Assembly: GCA_036303105.1 (NCBI GenBank)
Contig: JAXJBF010000067.1
Span: 1-21,140 of the forward strand
From: UMGS1590 sp036303105
Lineage (GTDB): Bacteria; Bacillota; Peptococcia; Peptococcales; Peptococcaceae
Length of the DNA: 21,140 nucleotides
Direction: 5' to 3'
In this document: one piece after another, positions 15,015-21,140 of the stretch
Numbering within the stretch: position 1 is the stretch's first letter
Layout of the letters: the number at the start of each line of letters is the position of its first letter
Notes under the pieces: model-generated
Seen by the model: only the letters and a program-made list of their open reading frames with translations
Told to the model about the DNA's origin: nothing
The model's database searches: none
Position numbers and translations under genes: made by a program

Positions 15015-15968
15015 ATGCGATTAGAACAATTATACGCGTTGGTTGAAATTGCTCAACTGTCGTCGATGGCAAAAGCTGCGCGCAAACTACATACATCAAA
15101 TCAAAACATCAGTAAGTGGATCAGTCAACTTGAAGATGAGTTCAATGTGATTTTATTTACGAGATCGAATAAAGGCGTTTATCTTACCCCGGAAGGTAAG
15201 GTCATTTATGAATTAGCTGTTGAGATCACAAATAAAACCGATTCTTTGCGCCACTATGTTGATCAGATGCCAAAAGTCAATCATTCGTTGAAGGGTATTT
15301 TGCATTTACATGCGCACATCAATCAGACGGCGATGATGATTCCATTGTTAGAAAAAATGCACTTGTTTTATCCGAATATTCGGTTATCACTCAGTACTGC
15401 GTTAGAATTGCCAAGCCCAGAACAATTTGCATCGGGGGACTATCATATTGCATTTACATGCGAACCAAAAAGCCATATGGAGATTTTAGATAAATATTCT
15501 AGAGAAGTGGAGATGTTTTGCTATCGTGAGGACAGTTTGAAAGTTGTCATGAATCAAGATTCACCGTACATTAATCAAAGTACGATGTCATTAAAGACGT
15601 TATCCAGGCTGCCATTCATTGATTATGCAGGTGATCTAAAAAAGCCATCCTTTGTACGGCAATTGTTTGCTTCACATGATTTGCCTTCAACAATTATTTT
15701 CAGCTGTGATGACCCATTGATTTCATTGGAATATATTGCAAGAAATGATGCATACTGTTTTGGCTCAAATAGTATTATGCAGGTTTATTCTCATGCGGCA
15801 CAGCTACCGATCACGATCAAACCACTCAAGGAAAAGATTATGATGTGCAATTTGATGATGATTACAAAAAATAGAAAGAATTGCAGCAAGGAAATAGAGG
15901 CTTTTAAGCATGTTTTTAATTATCAATATCAGGATGAATATAAGCAAATAATGGCGCTTGATAAATAA
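15015..15968 (+). CDS. LysR-type transcriptional regulator
   Basis: 317 residues, typical LysR length. The N-terminal winged helix-turn-helix is residues 1-62: MRLEQLYALVEIAQLSSMAK, then AARKLHTSNQNISKWISQLE as turn and recognition helix, and FTRSNKGVYLTPEG as the wing. A linker helix follows, and about 90-300 is the periplasmic-binding-protein-like effector domain; a small organic anion is the usual kind of ligand. AAGGAG seven bases before the ATG sets the start; an in-frame ATG at 14919 overlaps the promoter and is rejected. It is divergent from the hydrolase-transporter genes, the usual layout when a LysR protein controls its neighbours and itself. Its A+T-rich composition matches those two genes and not the flanks. 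A strong terminator follows at once. Confidence 0.92.
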   Translation: MRLEQLYALVEIAQLSSMAKAARKLHTSNQNISKWISQLEDEFNVILFTRSNKGVYLTPEGKVIYELAVEITNKTDSLRHYVDQMPKVNHSLKGILHLHAHINQTAMMIPLLEKMHLFYPNIRLSLSTALELPSPEQFASGDYHIAFTCEPKSHMEILDKYSREVEMFCYREDSLKVVMNQDSPYINQSTMSLKTLSRLPFIDYAGDLKKPSFVRQLFASHDLPSTIIFSCDDPLISLEYIARNDAYCFGSNSIMQVYSHAAQLPITIKPLKEKIMMCNLMMITKNRKNCSKEIEAFKHVFNYQYQDEYKQIMALDK

Positions 15969-15971
15969 TAC

Positions 15972-16004
15972 AAAAACGTTTCCACAATTGTGGAAACGTT
16001 TTTT
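15972..16004 (+). terminator. Intrinsic terminator after the LysR gene
   Basis: A palindrome with arms AACGTTTCCACAA and TTGTGGAAACGTT (15975-16000) is preceded by A and followed by four more T. It lies directly after the LysR stop and closes the A+T-rich cassette on the right. The A-rich left side would let it work in both directions. Confidence 0.88.
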
Positions 16005-16065
16005 GGTGGTTCGCTGTATTGTAAAGAAAGATGAATAATTATTTGCACAAATTTTCTGCTAAAGG

Positions 16066-16074
16066 TGATATAAT
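16066..16074 (+). promoter_or_regulatory. Extended -10 promoter for the ABC exporter operon
   Basis: TGATATAAT is a perfect extended -10 element. The -35 region at 17 bases (CACAAA) is weak, which extended -10 promoters tolerate. Transcription would start near 16081, about 40 bases before the ATP-binding protein gene. Confidence 0.6.
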
Positions 16075-16122
16075 TACCATATTGAATATTTTATGTCCCG
16101 TTTGGTCAATACAGAAAGGAAC

Positions 16123-16833
16123 ATGACAGTGGAACCATTCATTCGTTTTAAAGACGTGAAGAAAATCTATCGTGTCGGTTCGGTGGATATTGAGGCGCTG
16201 CATGATGTGAGTTTTGAGGTGGAGAAGGGCGAAATCTGCATCATCGTCGGGGCGTCCGGCGCTGGGAAGACCACGCTGTTGAACATTCTTGGCGGTATGG
16301 ATGCGCTGACGAGTGGCGAGGTGTGGCTGGATGGCAAGAACATTGCCGGCTATTCGGACAAAGAGCTGACCACATACCGCCGTTACGACATCGGTTTCGT
16401 TTTCCAGTTTTACAACCTGATCCCTAACCTGACGGCGCTGGAGAATGTCGAACTGGCCACACAGATCGGCATGGACCCGGCCGATCCCGCAACAGTGCTG
16501 GACGAAGTCGGTCTGGGCGAGCGCAAGAACAATTTCCCGGCGCAGCTTTCCGGCGGCGAGCAGCAGCGTGTGGCGATTGCCCGCGCCCTGGCCAAAAATC
16601 CAAAGCTGCTGCTGTGCGATGAGCCGACAGGCGCCCTGGACTACAACACCGGCAAGCTGATCTTAAAGCTCCTGCAGGAAACGTGCCGCAAGAACAACAT
16701 GACGGTTGTCATCGTTACCCACAACCTGGCTCTGTGCCCAATGGCGGACCGTGTCGTGCATGTAAAGAGCGGTCAGATTCAGAAAGTAGAACTGAACGAA
16801 CATCCTATGTCCATCGATGACATCGAATGGTGA
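16123..16833 (+). CDS. ABC transporter ATP-binding protein (MacB/LolD-like)
   Basis: 236 residues, the ATPase of an exporter or mechanotransmission ABC system. Walker A GASGAGKT is at 43-50, the Q-loop at Q95, the signature LSGGEQQRVAIARA at 142-155, Walker B LLLCDEP at 162-168, and the switch H200 in VTHN. The subgroup (short inserts, pairing with an FtsX-type permease) is that of LolD, MacB and YtrE. The start is uncertain: AAAGGA ends two bases before the ATG at 16123 but eight bases before an in-frame GTG at 16129, so the GTG may be used; an ATG at 16093 has no ribosome site. The permease gene starts 10 bases after its stop. G+C is clearly higher than in the preceding cassette. Substrate unknown. 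Confidence 0.93.
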   Translation: MTVEPFIRFKDVKKIYRVGSVDIEALHDVSFEVEKGEICIIVGASGAGKTTLLNILGGMDALTSGEVWLDGKNIAGYSDKELTTYRRYDIGFVFQFYNLIPNLTALENVELATQIGMDPADPATVLDEVGLGERKNNFPAQLSGGEQQRVAIARALAKNPKLLLCDEPTGALDYNTGKLILKLLQETCRKNNMTVVIVTHNLALCPMADRVVHVKSGQIQKVELNEHPMSIDDIEW

Positions 16834-16843
16834 GGTGAGCGCA

Positions 16844-19435
16844 ATGACAAAGAGCTTACTGAAGTCGTCCCTACGCGAAATCAAGTCGAGCTTTGGCCGC
16901 TACATCGCTATTTTGGGGATTGTGGCGTTGGGGGTTGGCTTTTTTTCGGGGTTGATGGTCAGCGAAGAGGCCATGCTGAAAACAGGCGACACCTATTTGA
17001 ACGATCAGAACTTTTACGATTTCCGGCTGATGTCAACGCTGGGATTTGACGACGACGATGTGACAGCGCTGCGCGATGCCTCAGGCGTGACAGCGGCCGA
17101 TGGCGCCTATCAGGTGGATGCGCTGGTCAATGATGGCGGCGACGAGGAAAAAGTCGGGCGCTTTCATTCGATCACTGCAGACGTCAACAAGCTGTCGCTG
17201 AAAGAAGGCCGCTTGCCGGAAAATGACAACGAGTGCGTTGTCGATTCGTCCTTCTACACAGGCGGCAGCATTGGCGACACCGTGACGGTGAGCGATGACA
17301 ACGAAGCGGACACTCTGGATGCAATGTCACAGCATGAGATGAAAATCGTCGGCGTTGTGGAATCGCCGCTGTATATGCGCGTGGGGCGTTACAGCAGCGA
17401 GATTGGTTCCGGCGAAGTCGAAGCCATCTACTACGTGCCGGAAAGTGTGTTTACGTCCGACTATTTTACCGAAATGTATGTGAGCGTGGACACAGAGGGC
17501 GAAATTTACAGTGATGAGTATGACGCGTCGATTGACAAAGAGGAACCGATCGTAACAGAGGCTGCGGAAAACAGCGTCAATGCCCGTTATGATGACATCG
17601 TCAGTGAGATCAACGACGGCCGCAAACAGGCGCAGGAAGGCCTGGACCAGGCCAAGACGGCGCTGGAAACAGCGCAGAAGGCAGGCGCTGGCGAAGAAAC
17701 GATTGCAAAGATTCAAGCCCAGGCCGATGAAGCCCAAAAGACCCTGGACGAGTTGACAGTGCCTGAGGAGCCAGAGCTCTATGTACTGACCCGCGATGAA
17801 GATGTGGGCTTCCAGTTCTTTAAGAGCGATTCGTCCATCGTCAGCTCGATTGCCAAAGTCTTCCCAATCTTTTTCTTCCTCGTGGCGGCGCTGGTTTGTG
17901 TAACGACGATGACCCGCATGATGAACGAACAGCGCACGCAGATTGGCGTGCTCAAATCCATGGGCTACGGCAACCGCAGCGTCATCATGAAGTATATGCT
18001 GTACTCGGGCAGTTCGGGCATTCTTGGCTGCCTCATCGGCTATTTCGTCGGCACCTGGGGCTTCCCGACGATCATCTGGAGCGCTTACCGTTATTATTAC
18101 GCCCTGCCTGACCAGGTGATGTATGTGTTCAACGGGCCGCTGCTGGCGATTTCCTTGGCGGTGACGCTGCTCTGCACCATCGGTGTCACCTGGCTGTGCG
18201 GCTACAGCGCACTGACCCAAACCTCCGCAAACCTGATCCGTCCAAAAGCGCCAAAGGCTGGCAAACGCAACCCGTTCGAGCGCATCACACCAATCTGGAA
18301 ACGGCTGTCCTTCCTGCAGAAGATCACCGTGCGCAACCTCTTCCGCTACAAAGCGCGGTTCTTTATGATGATCCTGGGCATTGGCGGCTGCACCGCATTG
18401 ATCGTGACAGCGCTGGCCCTGCAGGACAATTTCATGGGCGTTTCGGACCTGCAATATAATGAAATCGATCTTTACGACGCCACCGCGTCCTTCAATGAAA
18501 GCCTGACCGAAGACGAGATGAACGCGTTTCTGGACAACAATGGCGACCGCATCGCCGGGGCCCTGTTCTCCTACACCGGCAACATGGACATCTCCGCCAA
18601 CGGCACCACCCACAGCGTGGCAATGAACGCGCCGGTGGACAATGGCGACCTGGGCGATTTCTTCAGCTGGCACACCGATGAAACCACCTACGATCTGCCG
18701 GACGACGGCGAACTGCTGCTGGACCGCGGTCTGGCAAACCGTCTGGGTGTGAGCGTGGGCGACGAAGTCACCGTGCGTGACAGCGACATGCATGAAGCCG
18801 TCCTCACCGTAAGCGGTGTCTACGACAACTACATTTCCAACAATGCCTACATTTCCCGTGGGACGCTGGCCAATGACTTCGGCAAGACCGACATCAACAG
18901 CGCCTACATCAATTTCAAGGGCGACGGTGACGTGCACGAACTGGCAGCCCAGTTGATGAACAGCGACGACAACATCACCAATGTGTCGATTTCGCAGGAT
19001 TCCATGGACATGTTCACTGACATGCTCGACAGCCTGAATGTGATCGTGCTTGTGGTCATCCTCTGCGCCGGGGCCTTGGCCTTCATCGTGCTGTACAACC
19101 TGACCAACATCAACATCAGCGAGCGCATCCGCGAAATTGCGACGCTGAAAGTGCTGGGCTTCTATGCGAAAGAAGCGAACGCCTATGTGTTCCGCGAAAA
19201 CAACGCGCTGACGCTGATCGGTGCGCTTGTGGGGCTGGTGCTCGGCAAATTCTTCCATGCCTTTGTCATGGGGCAGATCGTTGTCGATGGGCTGAGCTTC
19301 GACGTTTATGTCAGCCCGCAGAACTATCTCCTGGCACTGGTGCTGACCCTGGTCTTTGCCTTCATCACGCAGCTCATCATGCGCCGCAAGATCGCCAAGA
19401 TTCACATGGCAGAATCGCTGAAATCAGTTGAATAA
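16844..19435 (+). CDS. FtsX-family ABC permease with coiled-coil insert
   Basis: 863 residues, membrane partner of the preceding ATPase. I see about eight membrane segments: one at 24-46, three in the first FtsX domain (about 335-460), one near 505-527 (FFMMILGIGGCTALIVTALAL), and three in the C-terminal FtsX domain (about 730-850). Two large extracytoplasmic parts follow the first and fifth segments. The first contains a coiled coil at about 251-305 (EINDGRKQAQEGLDQAK...), a feature of long Firmicutes FtsX permeases. KSMGYGNRSVIMKYML and LKVLGFYAKEANAYVFREN are the paired coupling-helix motifs. The start is set by GAGGTGA. Proteins like this move lipids, peptides or antibiotics or transmit force; no sensor kinase is beside it to hint at antimicrobial peptide resistance. 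A terminator follows. Confidence 0.92.
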   Translation: MTKSLLKSSLREIKSSFGRYIAILGIVALGVGFFSGLMVSEEAMLKTGDTYLNDQNFYDFRLMSTLGFDDDDVTALRDASGVTAADGAYQVDALVNDGGDEEKVGRFHSITADVNKLSLKEGRLPENDNECVVDSSFYTGGSIGDTVTVSDDNEADTLDAMSQHEMKIVGVVESPLYMRVGRYSSEIGSGEVEAIYYVPESVFTSDYFTEMYVSVDTEGEIYSDEYDASIDKEEPIVTEAAENSVNARYDDIVSEINDGRKQAQEGLDQAKTALETAQKAGAGEETIAKIQAQADEAQKTLDELTVPEEPELYVLTRDEDVGFQFFKSDSSIVSSIAKVFPIFFFLVAALVCVTTMTRMMNEQRTQIGVLKSMGYGNRSVIMKYMLYSGSSGILGCLIGYFVGTWGFPTIIWSAYRYYYALPDQVMYVFNGPLLAISLAVTLLCTIGVTWLCGYSALTQTSANLIRPKAPKAGKRNPFERITPIWKRLSFLQKITVRNLFRYKARFFMMILGIGGCTALIVTALALQDNFMGVSDLQYNEIDLYDATASFNESLTEDEMNAFLDNNGDRIAGALFSYTGNMDISANGTTHSVAMNAPVDNGDLGDFFSWHTDETTYDLPDDGELLLDRGLANRLGVSVGDEVTVRDSDMHEAVLTVSGVYDNYISNNAYISRGTLANDFGKTDINSAYINFKGDGDVHELAAQLMNSDDNITNVSISQDSMDMFTDMLDSLNVIVLVVILCAGALAFIVLYNLTNINISERIREIATLKVLGFYAKEANAYVFRENNALTLIGALVGLVLGKFFHAFVMGQIVVDGLSFDVYVSPQNYLLALVLTLVFAFITQLIMRRKIAKIHMAESLKSVE

Positions 19436-19441
19436 TACTTG

Positions 19442-19473
19442 TCCCCATTCGCCTGCGCGGATGGGGATTTTTT
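19442..19473 (+). terminator. Intrinsic terminator of the ABC exporter operon
   Basis: An 11-base stem, TCCCCATTCGC with GCGGATGGGGA (19442-19467) and a CTGC loop, is followed by six T. It lies six bases after the permease stop. Confidence 0.9.
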
Positions 19474-19530
19474 ATGACAATGATGAGCAGAAAGATTCAA
19501 CATGTGTCATGCTAAAATAAAGAAGATGTA

Positions 19531-19559
19531 TTGAAAACAGCTTTATTCTGCTTTACAAT
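19531..19559 (+). promoter_or_regulatory. Promoter and candidate operator of the toxin-antitoxin pair
   Basis: TTGAAA (19531-19536) and TACAAT (19554-19559) with a 17-base spacer make a near-consensus promoter, start site about 19566. An imperfect inverted repeat, TTGAAAACAG at 19531-19540 against CTGCTTTACAA at 19548-19558, spans both elements. This is where an autorepressing ribbon-helix-helix antitoxin would be expected to bind. Confidence 0.7.
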
Positions 19560-19605
19560 AAAAGAAAACGTCGCAGTATTTTAATCAGGAATGGGAGGGA
19601 AGAGC

Positions 19606-19866
19606 ATGAGCACTGTCAATGTAAACTTCAAGCTGGATGAGGAAACCAAAAAGGCCATGGAACAAGCCTGCCGGGAAATGGGCTTGACCCTGAGCGCTGC
19701 CTTCACCATCTACGCCAAAAAAGTGGCGCGCGAACAGCGCATTCCTTTTGAAATAACGGCCGATCCTTTTTACTCGGAGAAAAATATGAACCATCTCAAG
19801 AAGGTAGCGGACGACATTCGTTCCGGCAAGGCAACACTGGTGGAACATGACCTGATCGAGGTGTAA
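19606..19866 (+). CDS. RelB/DinJ-family antitoxin
   Basis: 86 residues. Residues 3-47 (VNVNFKLDEETKKAMEQACREMG...) are a ribbon-helix-helix DNA-binding domain of the RelB/DinJ kind, which dimerises and binds the operator. The C-terminal half (about 55-86, NMNHLKKVADDIRSGKATLVEHDLIEV-like) is the toxin-wrapping tail, intrinsically flexible and normally degraded by proteases. GGGAGG before the ATG at 19606 fixes the start; an upstream in-frame ATG at 19591 lies within the ribosome site region. The toxin gene begins two bases after the stop. RelB/DinJ proteins often partner RelE or YafQ; here the partner is a YoeB toxin, whose classic antitoxin is YefM of a different fold. Confidence 0.92.
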   Translation: MSTVNVNFKLDEETKKAMEQACREMGLTLSAAFTIYAKKVAREQRIPFEITADPFYSEKNMNHLKKVADDIRSGKATLVEHDLIEV

Positions 19867-19868
19867 CG

Positions 19869-20126
19869 ATGCGGCTGCTATGGGAATCGAATGCCTGGGA
19901 AGAGTATCTGTCCTGGCAAAGCGAGGATAAGAAAACATTGAAGCGCATCAATAGCCTTATTAAAGATATGCAGCGTAGTCCATTCGATGGCATAGGCAAA
20001 CCAGAACCCCTGAAAGGTGACTTGCAAGGCTATTGGAGCAGAAGAATCGATCATGTCAACAGGATTGTTTATACGGTGATCGAAGACGATTTGATCATTA
20101 TTTCCTGTCGTGGTCACTATGATTGA
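19869..20126 (+). CDS. yoeB: YoeB-family mRNA interferase toxin
   Basis: 85 residues, same length and numbering as E. coli YoeB. It cleaves mRNA in the ribosomal A site when freed from its antitoxin. The residues known for catalysis in E. coli are at identical positions: E46 in KPEPLK, R65 in NRIVY and H83 in GHY, followed by Y84. The central GKPEPLKGDLQGYWSRRI segment is the family hallmark. The toxin looks intact and should be active. Its ribosome site GAGGTG lies in the last codons of the antitoxin gene, two bases between genes, which couples translation of the pair. A terminator follows at 20145-20183. Confidence 0.95.
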   Translation: MRLLWESNAWEEYLSWQSEDKKTLKRINSLIKDMQRSPFDGIGKPEPLKGDLQGYWSRRIDHVNRIVYTVIEDDLIIISCRGHYD

Positions 20127-20144
20127 TGCGATAGAAAACGATGG

Positions 20145-20183
20145 AAAAGCACTGGAACACCATGAAGTTCCCGTGCTTTTTTT
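20145..20183 (+). terminator. Intrinsic terminator after the toxin gene
   Basis: AAAAGCAC (20145-20152) pairs with GTGCTTTT (20173-20180), and an inner GGAAC pairs with GTTCC after one mismatch; three more T follow. The T run merges with the promoter of the sirtuin gene. Confidence 0.85.
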
Positions 20184-20191
20184 GTTATAAT
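20183..20191 (+). promoter_or_regulatory. Extended -10 promoter for the sirtuin gene
   Basis: TGTTATAAT is a perfect extended -10 element, 32 bases before the sirtuin ATG. It begins in the T run of the upstream terminator; the -35 region would fall in the terminator stem and shows no consensus. Confidence 0.55.
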
Positions 20192-20223
20192 GAAGAAAAC
20201 GATTTGCAGAAGGAGGCGGTTGC

Positions 20224-21078
20224 ATGGATGCGATCCATGACCTTTACGATGCCTTGCAGCAGTGCGACTATGTGCTGATCGGCGCCGGTGCTGGCTTGTC
20301 AGCGGCGGCTGGCATCAGCTTTGCCAATGAGGATGTGTTTCGGCGCGATTATCCGGCGCTTTGGGCGCAGGGCGTGCACAGCGACTATCAAACGTTCAGC
20401 TACAAAGGCTGGCTGCCGGGTCAGCGCTGGGGGTATCTGGCACGGCACATCAAGCAGGTGCTGCTGGACACACCGGCGCTGCCGCTGTACGGTGAGCTGA
20501 AAGCATTGCTCGACGGGCTGAATTATTTCGTCATCACTTCCAACGTGGACCATCAATTCATTAAGGCAGGCTTCCCGGAGGAGCGTGTCTTTGAAGCGCA
20601 GGGCACCTACGGCGAGCTCGTGTGCAGCGCGGGCTGCTGCGACGAAGAGTGGGACATCGCGCCTTTCATTGTGCGGACGCTGCCGCACATCGCCGACGAC
20701 CTCACCGTCGCCGAGGAATGGCTGCCGCACTGCCCACACTGTGGTGCGCCGCTGCGCCCGGCCTTTCGCGACACCCGCGCCCATGCCGAAGGCGACCGCC
20801 GCTACCACGACTTTCTCGCGGCCAGCGAGGCGGCGAGCATCGCCATTGTCGAGTTCGGCGTGGGCTTCAACAGCGCCGGCGTCATCCGTGTGCCGTTCGA
20901 GCGCATCACCGGCGAGCGCGACAAGGCGCGGTTCTTCCGCGTCACGGTGGACTACGCCGACAGCGACATCGAGATCGCCTATCCGGAGATCCCCAAGCCC
21001 ATCGCCGACAAATCGCGCTCCATCAACCGCGATGCCGCCGAAGTGATTCGCGCGCTGCTGGCGATGAAGCAGCAGTAA
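20224..21078 (+). CDS. Sir2-family protein, SirTM-like (class M)
   Basis: 284 residues, an NAD-dependent sirtuin fold. GAGAGLSAAAGI at 20-31 is the NAD-binding loop, TSNVDHQF at 105-112 holds N107 and D109, and a zinc site is formed by C134 with C138 or C139, and C170-x2-C173. At the position of the catalytic His of deacetylases there is Q126 (EAQGTYG). That change, NVDHQFxKAGF, and the later RYHDFL and ELGVGxN-like segment (VEFGVGFNSAGVI) resemble the SirTM class, reported to transfer ADP-ribose to a GcvH-like lipoyl carrier in staphylococci and streptococci. SirTM genes usually sit with macrodomain, GcvH-L and LplA2 genes; none is seen here. AAGGAGG lies about seven bases before the ATG. 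The 3' half is very G+C-rich. Deacetylase function should not be assumed. Confidence 0.88.
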   Translation: MDAIHDLYDALQQCDYVLIGAGAGLSAAAGISFANEDVFRRDYPALWAQGVHSDYQTFSYKGWLPGQRWGYLARHIKQVLLDTPALPLYGELKALLDGLNYFVITSNVDHQFIKAGFPEERVFEAQGTYGELVCSAGCCDEEWDIAPFIVRTLPHIADDLTVAEEWLPHCPHCGAPLRPAFRDTRAHAEGDRRYHDFLAASEAASIAIVEFGVGFNSAGVIRVPFERITGERDKARFFRVTVDYADSDIEIAYPEIPKPIADKSRSINRDAAEVIRALLAMKQQ

Positions 21079-21089
21079 ACAATAATCGA

Positions 21090-21121
21090 GCCAAGTCCTT
21101 TGCGGGCTTGGCAATTTTTTT
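21090..21121 (+). terminator. Intrinsic terminator after the sirtuin gene
   Basis: GCCAAGTCC (21090-21098) pairs with GGGCTTGGC (21104-21112) with one G-U pair, followed by AA and seven T. It shows that the sirtuin is a single-gene unit with no downstream partner in the same transcript. Confidence 0.88.
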
Positions 21122-21140
21122 GCAATATTTTTTCATTTTA

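Noticed and set aside
11195..16004. Mobile element ends around the A+T-rich cassette
   Set aside because: I looked for integrase or transposase genes, tRNA remnants and direct repeats at the borders and saw none; only terminators are present.
17327..19405. 692-codon open frame on the minus strand opposite the FtsX permease
   Set aside because: It is the mirror of a strongly biased G+C-rich gene: the translation is rich in His, Val, Gln and Arg with no recognisable domain, no ribosome site, and the plus-strand protein has clear FtsX motifs.
20299..21114. 271-codon minus-strand frame opposite the sirtuin
   Set aside because: Mirror of a G+C-rich gene; it starts inside the terminator and has no domain.
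1..21140. CRISPR arrays, tRNA or rRNA genes, riboswitches
   Set aside because: No regularly spaced repeats, no tRNA-like cloverleaf or rRNA segment, and no leader long enough with a recognisable riboswitch core was found by reading.

Overview
The window reads as chromosomal DNA of a Bacillota (Firmicutes) bacterium of medium G+C. The support is a dnaE-type replicative polymerase of Gram-positive style, a YtoI-like CBS/DRTGG regulator next to it, an EF-P/zinc-ribbon gene pair, strong AGGAGG-type ribosome binding sites, short intergenic spaces and many intrinsic terminators. A Negativicutes or Clostridia host is plausible, but I cannot fix the genus from sequence alone. No rRNA, tRNA, CRISPR array, insertion sequence or prophage gene was seen.

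Layout. (1) 1-10223 is a housekeeping block: the 3' part of efp, an acidic zinc-ribbon protein, a ytoI-like regulator, dnaE, coaD, a HAD phosphatase on the opposite strand, recG, rsmD and a small coiled-coil protein. These genes cover translation, DNA replication and repair, CoA synthesis and rRNA methylation. (2) 10354-11094 is a lone DUF1275 (YoaK-like) membrane protein on the minus strand, separated from the block by two terminators. (3) 11195-16004 is visibly richer in A+T and codes for three genes only: an SLC13-type anion transporter, a cytoplasmic alkaline-phosphatase-superfamily hydrolase, and a divergent LysR-type regulator. It is closed by terminators at both ends and looks like an acquired uptake-and-hydrolysis cassette for an unknown organic anion ester. 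(4) 16123-19435 is a two-gene ABC exporter operon of the MacB/FtsX kind, with a coiled-coil extracytoplasmic insert. (5) 19606-20126 is a type II toxin-antitoxin pair (RelB/DinJ-type antitoxin, YoeB toxin) with its own consensus promoter. (6) 20224-21078 is an unusual sirtuin that resembles the ADP-ribosylating SirTM class, with Gln in place of the catalytic His.

The two most interesting items are the transporter/hydrolase/LysR cassette, whose substrate cannot be named from sequence, and the stand-alone SirTM-like sirtuin, whose usual partner genes (macrodomain protein, GcvH-like protein, lipoate ligase) are absent here. A further point is the tail-to-tail coaD/HAD pair. It has one base between its stop codons, and the only nearby terminator for the minus-strand gene lies beyond coaD, so the minus transcript would be antisense to all of coaD.
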